64,000 nt of DNA, taken from Actinomycetota bacterium (lineage in GTDB: Bacteria > Actinomycetota > Acidimicrobiia > Acidimicrobiales > Ilumatobacteraceae). The stretch lies in assembly GCA_016870775.1 (NCBI GenBank), contig VGAK01000001.1:124001-188000 (forward strand), read 5' to 3'. Under the pieces are notes generated by a model, which ran no database searches, was not told where the DNA came from, and saw nothing but the letters and a program-made list of their open reading frames with translations. The position numbers were made by a program, and so were the translations under genes. Positions 41,294-51,900 of this stretch are shown in pieces; within the stretch, counting starts at the first letter, position 1, and each line of letters starts with the position of its first letter.

Positions 41294-43791
41294 TGTCGAT
41301 GCCCCTCCCCGTCGGCTGCCGCATCCGAGGACGGGGCATCGAACACCGATGCCGGAGCAGCGTCCGGAGCCCTCGGGGGCATCGCGACCCCGTAGCGGAA
41401 CCTCCGCCGGAAGAACAGCGTCACGACGACGATCCCCACGACGGTGAGGAACCATGCGAATCGATCGATGAAGGACGAGCCGTAGCGGATGTTCACCTCG
41501 TTCGAGGTCGGCACCACCACCAGCATGTTCGGGGCGGCGCGGTGCACCGCATCGGCCCCGTCGACGCGCCACGTCGGGAAGTAACTGACTTTCACCACCA
41601 CCGGGACACCGACCTTGTCGACCCTGAACGACACCGACTCATTCCCCATCACGACGTCGGAGACGGTCACCCCCGGGAGCGCCCGCTTCTCGATGTTGCC
41701 CAGCGGCTCGACGATGTCGACCTGCCGACCCGAAGACCCCGGCTCACCCACGCGCCGCTCGACGTCCGGTGCGACGTCGATGCGCTGCCACTGCCCCGGA
41801 CCGGTCTCGACGGGGAGCGCCGACCACTCATCGCCGCGCTGGAACCACGAGGTGCCGACCTCGAGCCACCGCTCACGACGGTCACCGGGGCGCGGGTTCA
41901 CCACGATCGGCTCGACCGTGAGTGGCTCGACGATCGCATGGTCGACCAGCTCGTAGATCCGCCACGGCCCGGAGGTCGCGACCTCGACCAGATCGGGCTG
42001 GGTCTTGGCCTCGGCGATCGCCTCGGGGGTGAAGGCCATGTAGTACCGGATGCCGAGCGATCGCATGTAGGTGACCCCGCGCTCGGCGTCGTTGTTGTCG
42101 TAGCGCAACTCGCGAACGGGGTTCGACGATTGCTTCGAGAGCGCGGCGGCGGCGATGAAGTGGTACGGCGTGGTGCCCGCCGCCTCGAAGAAGAGTCCCT
42201 CCATCGACCCGATGCAACTCTTCGTCCAGTGCGGCAGCAGCATCAGTGCCATCGTGGTGCCGTACTTGTTCAGCTCGCCGTTGTTCTCCCACAGCGCGCG
42301 CCCGCACCCGCGCTCGCGCCCCAGCCGGTCCATCGTCTGGACGACACCGTGGTACTCCCCGTAGGCCGGCTTGCCCTCGTAGCCCTCGAAGTTCCACCGC
42401 GCCCACCCGTCGGAGAAGGCCCTGTGCGCCGGCATCTCGATCGGTCCCCACGCGTAGTTCGACCCCGAGTCGTCACTGACCACCTTTCCGCCGGGGAGGG
42501 CCTGGTAGCGGAAGCCGAGCACGATCAGGCACGACAGTGCGACGAGCCACGCGAACCCGGTCTGGGTGTTGGTGCTGAGCGTGCGCGTGGCATGCACGGG
42601 GTCGCGCTGGGCCGCGACGGCGCGCGCGAGGAACACACAGACCTCCCACAACCCGATCGCGGCCAGCATGTAACGCAGGAGGTAGAGGAAGGGGAGCAAT
42701 CGCGGATTCCACAGCAGTCCGATGATCGGGAGGCTCTCCTGGGCGACGTTCACGCCGATCATCAGGATCACCGAGTAGATGCCCATCCACACACCGAGGA
42801 GGCGTCGTCGTCCCCACGAGACCGCAAAGCCGATCACCGACAGCGCGAACAGGGCCGCGTCGAAGGCAGGGTGCAGGGGGAAGTACATCGCCCACAGCGA
42901 GTCGGATGCTCCGCTCGGTCGCGGCTCGTACTTCATGTCGGTCATGTAGGCATGGCCACCGAGGAACGGCAGGACCCAGAACGACGAGAGCAGCACGGCT
43001 GTGGCGAGCGTCGTGATGCCGAACCACAACCTCTGACGATCGAGGCGCATCAGGACCATCAGCGCGGCCCCGAAGAAACTGAACAGCAACACGATGCCGT
43101 GCGACAGGGCGCTGAGCGCGATCAGGAGCGCCGCCCATCCGCGGTGCTTGCCGTCGTCGAGTCCGCGCGCGAACATCCCCAGCCCGACGAGTGCGAGTGC
43201 GAGCGCGATCGAGAACGAGAACTCACCCGCCATCGTCGAGGGGATGTTCCCGCCGTAGATCGTGAAGCTCTCATCGAAGAGGAACATCACCGCACCCACC
43301 GTGAGGAGTTCGGGGAACGGGTACGGGAGTCTGGCGACCCGACCCATCACCCACGCGCTCGCGGGGAACGCCACGAGACCCGCGACCGCCACGAGTTTGA
43401 AGGCGATCCCGTGCGGGAGCACGACATCGACGAGCACGATGAGGAGCGCGGGCACCACCATGTAGAAGCGGTAGGCCGGGAACCCCGCGTACCAGTCCAT
43501 CGACCACCCGGTCAGTCGCCAGTGCGGGAGGAGCACATCGCGCAGGTACGCCGGTCCCCACACATGGGCGCCCATGTCGCCCCCCGTCGGGGTGTTGTCG
43601 CGCAGGACGAGCGCGGGCTGCACGACCGCCATCACGATCAGTGTCGCCCCCAGCACGATCGCCGTGGTCGTCATCGACTTGAACGTGAGAGCCCACTCGG
43701 ACCGGCGCGCGTCGGGATCGATCGCCTTGCCGATCGGGGCTGCGGCGATTGCATCGTCCGCGGGATCGTGGATGGTCGAGGGATCGCTCAT
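41290..43791 (-). CDS. Large multi-pass membrane protein, GT-C/PTPS_related-like
   Basis: 833 aa; about 12 hydrophobic segments, YAGFPAYRFYMVVPALLIVLVDVVLPHGIAFK; 4-bp overlap with manB. Confidence 0.65.
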   Translation of the reverse strand: MSDPSTIHDPADDAIAAAPIGKAIDPDARRSEWALTFKSMTTTAIVLGATLIVMAVVQPALVLRDNTPTGGDMGAHVWGPAYLRDVLLPHWRLTGWSMDWYAGFPAYRFYMVVPALLIVLVDVVLPHGIAFKLVAVAGLVAFPASAWVMGRVARLPYPFPELLTVGAVMFLFDESFTIYGGNIPSTMAGEFSFSIALALALVGLGMFARGLDDGKHRGWAALLIALSALSHGIVLLFSFFGAALMVLMRLDRQRLWFGITTLATAVLLSSFWVLPFLGGHAYMTDMKYEPRPSGASDSLWAMYFPLHPAFDAALFALSVIGFAVSWGRRRLLGVWMGIYSVILMIGVNVAQESLPIIGLLWNPRLLPFLYLLRYMLAAIGLWEVCVFLARAVAAQRDPVHATRTLSTNTQTGFAWLVALSCLIVLGFRYQALPGGKVVSDDSGSNYAWGPIEMPAHRAFSDGWARWNFEGYEGKPAYGEYHGVVQTMDRLGRERGCGRALWENNGELNKYGTTMALMLLPHWTKSCIGSMEGLFFEAAGTTPYHFIAAAALSKQSSNPVRELRYDNNDAERGVTYMRSLGIRYYMAFTPEAIAEAKTQPDLVEVATSGPWRIYELVDHAIVEPLTVEPIVVNPRPGDRRERWLEVGTSWFQRGDEWSALPVETGPGQWQRIDVAPDVERRVGEPGSSGRQVDIVEPLGNIEKRALPGVTVSDVVMGNESVSFRVDKVGVPVVVKVSYFPTWRVDGADAVHRAAPNMLVVVPTSNEVNIRYGSSFIDRFAWFLTVVGIVVVTLFFRRRFRYGVAMPPRAPDAAPASVFDAPSSDAAADGEGHRQ

Positions 43792-43809
43792 GATGGTGGG
43801 TCCGCCGAC

Positions 43810-44580
43810 CTACAGCGCCGCCACCGCCAAGAGGCCGCAGGCATTGAAACCCACGTGCGCCATGATCGCCGGTCCCAGTCTGCCAGCACGGTGGCGCCCC
43901 GCACCGAGCACGAGCGCGAATGCGAACAACGCCGGGAACTCGGACCAGCTGAGGTGGACACCCGCAAAGATCGCAGAGGTCGCCACGACACCGGCGACCG
44001 GGCCCCAACTCGCGACGAACCCCGTCTGGATCATCCCCCGATAGACGATCTCTTCCACCAACGGTGCCCCCACGACGACAACCAGCACGAGGGCGGCCAC
44101 CCAGATGCCCGTCGCACTGTCGGCGAGGGTCTCGGCGCGTTCCGAGACCCTTTCGGCCGAGAACTGCTCGGGGAACAGCCGCTGCAGCGGCCAGTTCACC
44201 ATCGCCATCAAGATGAATTGGCACGCGGCTCCCACCAGCAGCCACCACGCATCGCGCGATCGCACGGTCAGACCCGTTGCGCGCGCGAGATCGGTCCCCA
44301 TCGAACGCCCCGCCCACCACGCCACCGCGACGAGCTGGAACGCCCACATCACCACGGCGAGCAGGGTGTTCACCGACATCGGGAGGTCGTCCACATCCTC
44401 GAGATAGCCGGTGGAGACCAGCACGACGGCGCTCACGATCTGCACCGTGACGAAAGCGACCAGCCACGCGGTCAGTGCGTTGGCTGCGCCGGCCCGCTTC
44501 GACCCGGGAGGTGGCGGAGGCAGTGTCCCGCCCGAGGGGGGCGGCACAGACGGCGGGGGCGGAGGGGGAAATTCGGTCAC
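43810..44580 (-). CDS. CPBP-family intramembrane metalloprotease with proline-rich N-terminus
   Basis: VVGAPLVEEIVYRGMIQTGF, SAIFAGVHLSW; N-terminus VTEFPPPPPPSVPPPSGGTLPPPPPG. Confidence 0.88.
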   Translation of the reverse strand: MTEFPPPPPPSVPPPSGGTLPPPPPGSKRAGAANALTAWLVAFVTVQIVSAVVLVSTGYLEDVDDLPMSVNTLLAVVMWAFQLVAVAWWAGRSMGTDLARATGLTVRSRDAWWLLVGAACQFILMAMVNWPLQRLFPEQFSAERVSERAETLADSATGIWVAALVLVVVVGAPLVEEIVYRGMIQTGFVASWGPVAGVVATSAIFAGVHLSWSEFPALFAFALVLGAGRHRAGRLGPAIMAHVGFNACGLLAVAAL

Positions 44581-44602
44581 CGGATGCTCCGGGTCGCCGC
44601 GA

Positions 44603-44833
44603 TCAGCCGGCGAGCCGACCCGGATCGTAGACGTGAACGCGCACCCGGCGATCCTCGAGGTGCCACCCAGAGGGGGGCGAGAGACGGTCGGCATGAGTCG
44701 TGCACAAGTCGTAGGAGTGCGGGTCGCGCTCGGGGCTCAGGTCTTCCAGCCACACCAACGAGCGGGCGTACTGGTACGACAGTGTGACCGATGCGACTCG
44801 GACACAACCTTGGCGAGTGCACTGGCGCAACAT
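44603..44833 (-). CDS. DUF3499-family actinobacterial small protein
   Basis: MLRQCTRQGCVRVASVTLSYQYARSLVWLEDLSPERDPHSYDLCTTHADRLSPPSGW; paired Cys motifs. Confidence 0.82.
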   Translation of the reverse strand: MLRQCTRQGCVRVASVTLSYQYARSLVWLEDLSPERDPHSYDLCTTHADRLSPPSGWHLEDRRVRVHVYDPGRLAG

Positions 44834-44886
44834 GCCGGAAAAGGTAGTTGTGCACGTGACATGAGTGGTTGATACCCGGTGGCCCA

Positions 44887-44915
44887 TTCAGACCGTTCCA
44901 CGTCGGCCGTAGCAT
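44887..44915 (+). promoter_or_regulatory. Candidate leaderless promoter TTCAGA-N17-TAGCAT for ftsH
   Basis: -10 hexamer ends 6 nt before ATG 44922. Confidence 0.5.
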
Positions 44916-44921
44916 GGGGTC

Positions 44922-46862
44922 ATGAGCGAGTCACCTCCCCCGCCGCCTCCGCCCCACGCTCCCAAGGGAGGGCCCCGCATGCCGGGTCGCAATCCCTTCG
45001 CCAAGGACCGCGCCCCCAAGACACCGACACCCGGTGATGCACAGCGTCCACCGATGCCCAAGTGGGCGATCTGGGTCATCGTGTCGGCGCTCGTCGTTGC
45101 TCTGTTCGCCTCCCAGTTCGTGTCACGGCCCGTCGGCGAGAAACTGTCCTACACCGAGTTCCTCGCCCAGGTGCGCGACGGCAAGGTCGTCGAGATCACC
45201 ATCAACAACTCCACCAACACCATCGAGGGAACCTTCCGAAACGGCGGCAAGTTCATCACGACGGGTTCAGCGTCGCTCTCCGACGCCGACGAGACCCTGT
45301 TGAAGGAGAATCAGGTCGACTACGACTACGTGACGCCCCAGCCCAACTGGATCGCATCGTTGGTCCCGATCCTCTTGCCGTTCCTCCTGATCGTTGGCTT
45401 CTTCGTGTGGATGCAGCGGCGCGCCATGGGTCAGGCCGGCAACATCATGTCGGTGGGCCGCAGTCGCGCGAAGCCCTACCAGGCCGACAAGCCCTCGACC
45501 ACGTTCGCCGATGTCGCCGGATACGACGGTGTGAAGTTGGAGATCAAGGAGGTCGTCGACTTCCTGCGCATGCCGGAGCGGTTCAGGGAGATCGGCGCAC
45601 GGGTGCCCAAGGGGATCCTGCTGGTCGGTCCCCCGGGAACCGGAAAGACTCTGTTCGCCCGCGCGGTCGCCGGTGAGGCCGGCGTGGGTTTCCTGTCGGT
45701 CACCGGCTCGGACTTCATGGAGATGTTCGTGGGTGTCGGTGCGAGCCGCGTCCGCGATCTTTTCCAGCAGGCGCGCAAGATGGGCAAGGCGATCATCTTC
45801 GTGGACGAGATCGACTCGATCGGCCGCAAGCGCGGCGCCGGGCTCGGCGGTGGGCACGACGAGCGCGAGCAGACCCTGAACCAGATGCTCGCCGAGATGG
45901 ACGGATTCGAAACGAGTGAGGGGGTCGTGATCCTCGCGGCGACGAACCGGCCCGACATTCTCGACCCGGCACTCCTGCGTCCGGGACGCTTCGACCGCCA
46001 GATCGTGGTTCCCTTGCCCGAGTACGAGGAGCGCCTCGCGATCCTCAAGGTTCACTCTCGCGACAAGCGGATGGGGCCCGACGTCGATCTCGAGACGATG
46101 GCCAAGGCCACCCCGGGGATGAGCGGTGCCGATCTCGCCAACCTCGTGAACGAGGCTGCGCTGTTTGCCGTGCGTCGCGGGTCGGCCGTGATCGAGCGGA
46201 TCGATTTCGAGAACGCTCGCGACCGCGTCGTCATGGGGGCACGCCGCGAGAGTCTCGTGCTCACCGCCGAGGAGAAGCGAGCCACCGCCTACCACGAGGG
46301 TGGCCACGCCGTGCTCGCGACGGTTCTCCCCCATTCCGATCCTCTGCACAAGGTGACGATCCTGCCCCGGGGCATGGCACTGGGTGTCACCTGGACCCTG
46401 CCAGAGGAGCGCCACACGTATTCGCGCGAATACTTCGAGGATGTCATCTGCAAGGCGATGGGTGGTCGCGCCGCCGAGAAGGTGGTCTACGGCCACCTCA
46501 ACTCGGGGGCCGCGAACGATCTCGAGCAGTCCACCAACATCGCGCGTCGAATGGTGCGCGAGTGGGGCATGTCGGACCGCATCGGCCCACAAGCGTGGAA
46601 CAGCCAGCAGCAGGTCTTCCTCGGCGAGGACCTGATGACGAGCGGTCGGGAGTACTCCGACTCGACCGCCCAACTGATCGACGAGGAGATTACGCGCATC
46701 CTCACCGAACAGGAGGCGCGCGCCATCGAGGTGCTCACCAAGCACCGAAAGGGTCTCGATCTCGTGGCAGAGGCCCTGCTCGAGCACGAGACGATCGATG
46801 GGCCCACGGTCGGTCGGCTCGTCCAACAGGCGCTCGATGCGCCGTCGCACTCCGAGGTCTGA
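44922..46862 (+). CDS. ftsH: ATP-dependent zinc metalloprotease FtsH
   Basis: [60 protein letters not shown]. Confidence 0.98.
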   Translation: MSESPPPPPPPHAPKGGPRMPGRNPFAKDRAPKTPTPGDAQRPPMPKWAIWVIVSALVVALFASQFVSRPVGEKLSYTEFLAQVRDGKVVEITINNSTNTIEGTFRNGGKFITTGSASLSDADETLLKENQVDYDYVTPQPNWIASLVPILLPFLLIVGFFVWMQRRAMGQAGNIMSVGRSRAKPYQADKPSTTFADVAGYDGVKLEIKEVVDFLRMPERFREIGARVPKGILLVGPPGTGKTLFARAVAGEAGVGFLSVTGSDFMEMFVGVGASRVRDLFQQARKMGKAIIFVDEIDSIGRKRGAGLGGGHDEREQTLNQMLAEMDGFETSEGVVILAATNRPDILDPALLRPGRFDRQIVVPLPEYEERLAILKVHSRDKRMGPDVDLETMAKATPGMSGADLANLVNEAALFAVRRGSAVIERIDFENARDRVVMGARRESLVLTAEEKRATAYHEGGHAVLATVLPHSDPLHKVTILPRGMALGVTWTLPEERHTYSREYFEDVICKAMGGRAAEKVVYGHLNSGAANDLEQSTNIARRMVREWGMSDRIGPQAWNSQQQVFLGEDLMTSGREYSDSTAQLIDEEITRILTEQEARAIEVLTKHRKGLDLVAEALLEHETIDGPTVGRLVQQALDAPSHSEV

Positions 46863-46951
46863 CCCACATCGTCATTGCCTGAACGGTCGGGTACCGGGTC
46901 GAACCGGGTCCCCCCGCCCGACGTGTCCGGTTGATGGATCGAGATGTTGGA

Positions 46952-47413
46952 TCAGTCGGCGGGTTGATCGGGTCTCTGGCACGTCTCGGGAGTCGAGCCG
47001 GGATCCCTGCATTCTGCGACTGCAGCCCACAGATCTTGTGCCTTGACGGGACCGAGGAACGACCGGCGCACGACCCCGTCGGAGTCGGCGATCACAACGC
47101 ACGGCACCGCATCGATGCGGTAGCGAAGGTGAAGATCCCGGTTGTCGGCGTAGTCGACCCGCGCCGTCACCACCTCGCGCGACCCGAGTACATCGACCTT
47201 GGCCGCCACATCGGCGCACGTCGAGCAGGTGGACGACGTGAATGCGACCACGATCCACGGCGCGTCGACCCGCGGGAAATCGGCGCGGTCCAATTGGGAT
47301 GGTGCCGACCAGCCGGCCTGGGTCGGCCCGGCCGGCCTGCCGCGCCGGCGCAACACCGAGGCGATCCCCACGGCAACCAGGACCGCAACGAGCACCGCGG
47401 CGACATCGCTCAT
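46952..47413 (-). CDS. Membrane-anchored thioredoxin-fold protein
   Basis: N-terminal TM, WIVVAFTSSTCSTCADVAAKVDVL, YRIDAVPCVVIADSDGVV. Confidence 0.75.
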   Translation of the reverse strand: MSDVAAVLVAVLVAVGIASVLRRRGRPAGPTQAGWSAPSQLDRADFPRVDAPWIVVAFTSSTCSTCADVAAKVDVLGSREVVTARVDYADNRDLHLRYRIDAVPCVVIADSDGVVRRSFLGPVKAQDLWAAVAECRDPGSTPETCQRPDQPAD

Positions 47414-47432
47414 CGGGTGTCCGGGCCCATCA

Positions 47433-48908
47433 TCAACGTGACTCCCTGACGGGCAGTGCGCCCACGACCCCGAATCCCGGGAGACCATGACCTCGCGTGG
47501 TGCGGCGTTGCACCACGACGGGAACCGTCGACCGGATCACCACCTCGCCATTGGCCGCGCCATCGGGCACGTCGTGCAACGCCAGTGACGCACCCTCGAT
47601 CGGGAGGTTCTCGGCACCGGGCAACGCGACCTCGCCCCCCGGTCCCACGGCTGCGATCGTGAATGTGCCCGCCTCGGCGGTGGTGTTCAGGATCGTGAGG
47701 GCATTGCGCGCACCGCGCGCGAGACCGCTCGGCACCCGCCACACCCGCGACGACAGACCCTCGGGAACCCCGTTTGTGACCGCAGTGAAGTACCCGGTGA
47801 CGGTCTTCTGGCTGAGCACGTGCTCGACGACGACACCGGGACCCTCGACCACGTCGACGACCATCGCATGGTCACCCTTTGGCAGATCGGCGACAGCGTT
47901 CGTGTCGATCGCGACGGTGCCGCCCGCCGGCACCTCGACCGCCGCGGACGGCAGCGCCCCGGTTGCGTCGACCGGGGCTGCGTTGGTGATTCCCTCGCCG
48001 AAGAACGACACCGTGACCCTCGATGCCCGGTCGCCCGGATTGTGCACGACGAGTTCTTCCGTGACGAGCGGGCCGGTGCGGCCCGACGTGAACCACCACT
48101 GGCGGCCGGTGGCGGGCACTCCGAGGGTCGTCGAGTAACCCAGTCGACCGGCACCGAGATAGTGCTGTGTCCGCGAGGCGATCACCTGCCCCGAGGTGGC
48201 CGTGACCGTGACCGCGAGACGCTTTTCGTCGCGGGCACCCTGCTCGACGAGTGGGATGCTCCGCGCGGTCCCGGGTGCCAGGATCATGCCCTGCAGCTGT
48301 GCCGGCGCGCGTTGTCCGTCGACCGTGGTGAACACCACCCCCACAACGGCGCTCTCCGGGTAGGGATTGGCGATCACCAACCGGTGCGTGGACCCCTCGG
48401 CGGTGAAGCCGTCGGCGAAGTGCCATGTCGACGAGGTCTGCGATACGCACTGTGCGGTGACGTCACCGGCCGCGTAGAACAACTCCTGCTCGACCGTTCC
48501 GACCGGGCCGACCAGTTCCACGACCGGCACGACCACCCCGACGGTGCGTCCACGCAGCACATCCACCTCGAGGCGCGACCGCGGCTCCACGACGATCCGC
48601 TCGAGCGGCGCGGTCTCCTCGGAGAGCAGTCGCAGGGTCGCGGTGATCTGCTCGTCCCCCGGGTTCACGATGACGAGGTTGCCGGCCGCGACACCGTCAC
48701 CGGCCGCGACACCGGGGCAGAACCAACTTGTCGAGATCCGCCTGTCCGATGACACCTGCGGAAAGCCGGCGTACTTGTCGATCGCTGCCGAGGCTCCCTC
48801 GCGAGCGCCACGCTCACGGATGTCCACGGCCACGACTCCGGCCCCCACCGCGGCCACGACGATGGTGCTCGCGATGCGACGGACAACCGCGCGCCTGACC
48901 CGGATCAC
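47433..48908 (-). CDS. DUF5719-like membrane-anchored extracellular protein
   Basis: N-terminal TM, repeated beta-sandwich segments with NLVIVNPGDEQ / RLVIANPYPES / ELVVHNPGDRASRV; 4-bp GTGA overlap with upstream GT. Confidence 0.72.
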   Translation of the reverse strand: MIRVRRAVVRRIASTIVVAAVGAGVVAVDIRERGAREGASAAIDKYAGFPQVSSDRRISTSWFCPGVAAGDGVAAGNLVIVNPGDEQITATLRLLSEETAPLERIVVEPRSRLEVDVLRGRTVGVVVPVVELVGPVGTVEQELFYAAGDVTAQCVSQTSSTWHFADGFTAEGSTHRLVIANPYPESAVVGVVFTTVDGQRAPAQLQGMILAPGTARSIPLVEQGARDEKRLAVTVTATSGQVIASRTQHYLGAGRLGYSTTLGVPATGRQWWFTSGRTGPLVTEELVVHNPGDRASRVTVSFFGEGITNAAPVDATGALPSAAVEVPAGGTVAIDTNAVADLPKGDHAMVVDVVEGPGVVVEHVLSQKTVTGYFTAVTNGVPEGLSSRVWRVPSGLARGARNALTILNTTAEAGTFTIAAVGPGGEVALPGAENLPIEGASLALHDVPDGAANGEVVIRSTVPVVVQRRTTRGHGLPGFGVVGALPVRESR

Positions 48909-51900
48909 AGAACACCCTCCCGACCTTGATCCATCGACATCACGGCGGACTGCTCTGTGGCCGTGGGTGCGGAGGTGAGTCGTCGTGGGCGACGACCGCG
49001 GGCGACAGCGAGCCATGCGAGCACGCACCACGCGGCGAACTGCAGGATGACCCCTGCGCTCTGCAGTGCTCCGGTGTCGAACGAGAGCATGTGTCTCCCC
49101 GCTGTGGTGATGTCCCATGCATTCGTCAGGCCGAATGCCGGTCGCATCGGGATTCCGCGACCATCGGGGCCGGTGAGCCGCCAACGGTCGTTGAACGACA
49201 CCGCGGCGTGGAACGTCCCGACGGGGAGATCACCCGTCACCGATGCCACGGGATCCTCGGAGTGGAGTGCCGGTACGGCACCGGCGAGATCTGCCGAGAT
49301 CACGGATTCGGCACCGGCGCGCGCACTCGCGTCCGCGGTGGGTGCCGCGAGCACCGAGCGCACCGGAATCCACGATGCGTTCTCGAAGATGACGAGGTCG
49401 GGTGAGGAGTAGCGGCGCTTCAGGTCGAGCTGGCGCGACAGAGCCTCCTCGAGTCCGTCAGGCGCCGCGATCGGCGACTCGCGCCGTGATTCGCCTCCAT
49501 CGATGATCGGGACCACGACGTACCGCACACCGAGCGGAGCGAGCAGTCGACCGGAACGCGCCGTCTGGCCGCGCACGATTCCGTACAGGGCGACGAGTGC
49601 CTGGTCGCGCGCCCGAGTCGGACCTGTCTCCCACATCTCGGTCACATCCGGCGCACGACCGTTGACGACGGACCACCCGATGCCCCAGCCCAGGTTGTTG
49701 GGCGCACCGGGGAGCACACGGGGGTCACCGATGAACAACGTGCGGTATCCCCCGTCGACGTCCTCTCCGGGCAATTGGTTCATCAACTGCACGACCGCGA
49801 GCGACGGCTGGTTCCACCCACCGTCGACGGCGTTGGTGGCCACGGGCACGGTTCCGACCGCGAATGCGGCCGTCACAACGAGCCCGAGTGGTTGTCGCCA
49901 CGAGAACTTGCCCCGTCGCAGGTCGACCGAGAGGGCAGCCCCCATCGATGCCGCACAGATCGAGATACCCAGAGCAGCGGGCACGAGCATCACGGCCGGC
50001 TCGGGGAGGTGCACGGGCAGGAGGGCCGCATCGTCGAGCACGACCAGCAGCAGGTTCACCCCGGTGAGCAGCGCTCCACGCAGTGCCCACGGGACCTTGG
50101 CACCGCGCACGAGGAACACCGCCCCGGCCACGGCGACGTACAACGCGATCGACAGCGGTGCGAAGAGGAACCGACCGACCGAGAACGAAGCCAGTGCCAC
50201 GAGGCCCAGGTCGCGCCCGCCCTCCACGGGGGCCCCGGTCAAGGCCTCCCACCAGCCGCTCCTGACGTACGTGGCTGACCACGGCAGATTCAGAACCGCC
50301 GCCGACCCGACGATCCCCGCGCCGACACCGAGCCAACGCAATGACCGCAGTGCCGGTGCGCCGTGAACCCACGTGGCCAGCCACAGGGCCGCAACCGTCA
50401 CCGGAACCACGACCACGATCCCGGGCTCGAAAGCCGCGACCGAGGAGGCAACGAGCGCGAGTGCGGCGCAATGTCGGCGCATCCGCGTGGGTGGCGCGTC
50501 GACGAAGAGATCCCGATCGACCTCCACGACACGATTGCCCGCGGCATCGAGATACGCGCGGCCGAGATCGACGTGACCGACCACGAGCCGCGACAGGTGC
50601 ACGATCCACGGCAACCCCGCATAGACCGCGAGCGCCCCCCATCGACCCGATGCGATCGCTGCGTACGGCAGCGGCACCGCCGCGTAGGCGAGGGTGCCCG
50701 CCACGCGCGCCGCGCGCGTGCCCAACACAGAGGCGAGCCGCCAGGCCCCGAGCCAGCCCACGAGGGGCAGCGCGACGACGAACAGCATCCGCGCCACGTC
50801 CAGGTCACCCAGCGAGACGACACCGCCGATCGCCCACAGCAGCACGCCTGTCGGCACCGCCGAGGCCTGCCCAAATCCCGCCGACCACCAGCCGGAGACA
50901 TGCGCCGAGACGAGGTCGCGCACACCACCCTCCGTGCGCGCCATCTGACCGACCTCGGCGATTCCACCGGTGATCAAGGAACGTGACCCGACGACGAGCA
51001 GGACGGCGAGGAGCACCCACAGGGTCACGACGGCCCGTGGCGTGGCCTCACGCACCACCGGTCCAGCCGCTTGGGCGATGCCGGCAGCCCGCGCTCGCGC
51101 TCGCAACCACGAGGTGACATGCGCACTTCCCTGCAATTGGAGCGCGCGCACCTCGGCACCAGAGACGCGACGAACAGCGGCGGCGTGGCGGCGGCGCGCG
51201 ATGACGCCACCGAGACCGACGACCGATGACAGGAGCGCGCGCACCTCGACGCCAGCAGGCCCGACACGACCCGTGAACAGCAGGATCAACGAACGGATGA
51301 CGGTGTGGGCGATCAATTGTGCGATGAGAAGTGGCAACTGGGGCGCCGGCGTGAGCGACAGCACCGTGCGCACCCGCGTCGACTCGGCCTCGGCGTCGAC
51401 GAGCGGTGGCCCTGTGGCGGCAAGTGTGTCGTCACGTGTGTCAGTCGGTGCGTCACGCAGCATTGACTCCCTGTGTCGGGCCACGGCCGCCGGGACGACG
51501 ACGACACGGGCAGCTGCCGCATGGCACCGCCAGCACAGATCGAGATCGGCCCCGTGGATCGCGAGATCGGCGGTGAACCCCCCCACGGCACGGAAAAGAT
51601 CGGCCCGCACCATGAGACACGCGCCCGAGAGAGCGAACACGTCGCGAACCGCATCGTGCTGCTCCTGGTCCAACTCGCCCACGTCGGCGACGGCGACACC
51701 GACACCGAACCGGTCGACCATCGTGCCGACCGACTGGATCATTCTGACCTCGTCCCAATAGACGAGCTTGGGTCCCGCGACCCCGACGTTCGACCGGTAC
51801 CCCTCCTCGACGAGCCGCGAGATCGCATCCGGCGCGAGGGCCACATCGTCGTGGAGGAAACAGAAAAAGCCGCTCTCCCCCTCGACGAGGTCGAGCACCC

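Noticed and set aside
41293-44787. 1164-aa plus-strand ORF antisense to the PTPS_related-like, CPBP and neighbouring genes
   Set aside because: Arg/His/Asp/Gly-rich low-complexity translation, no family motifs; typical GC-rich shadow ORF opposite real genes
46863-46951. Terminator after ftsH
   Set aside because: GTCGGG...CCCGAC arms exist but the loop is long and contains direct repeats (ACCGGGT twice); too weak to call
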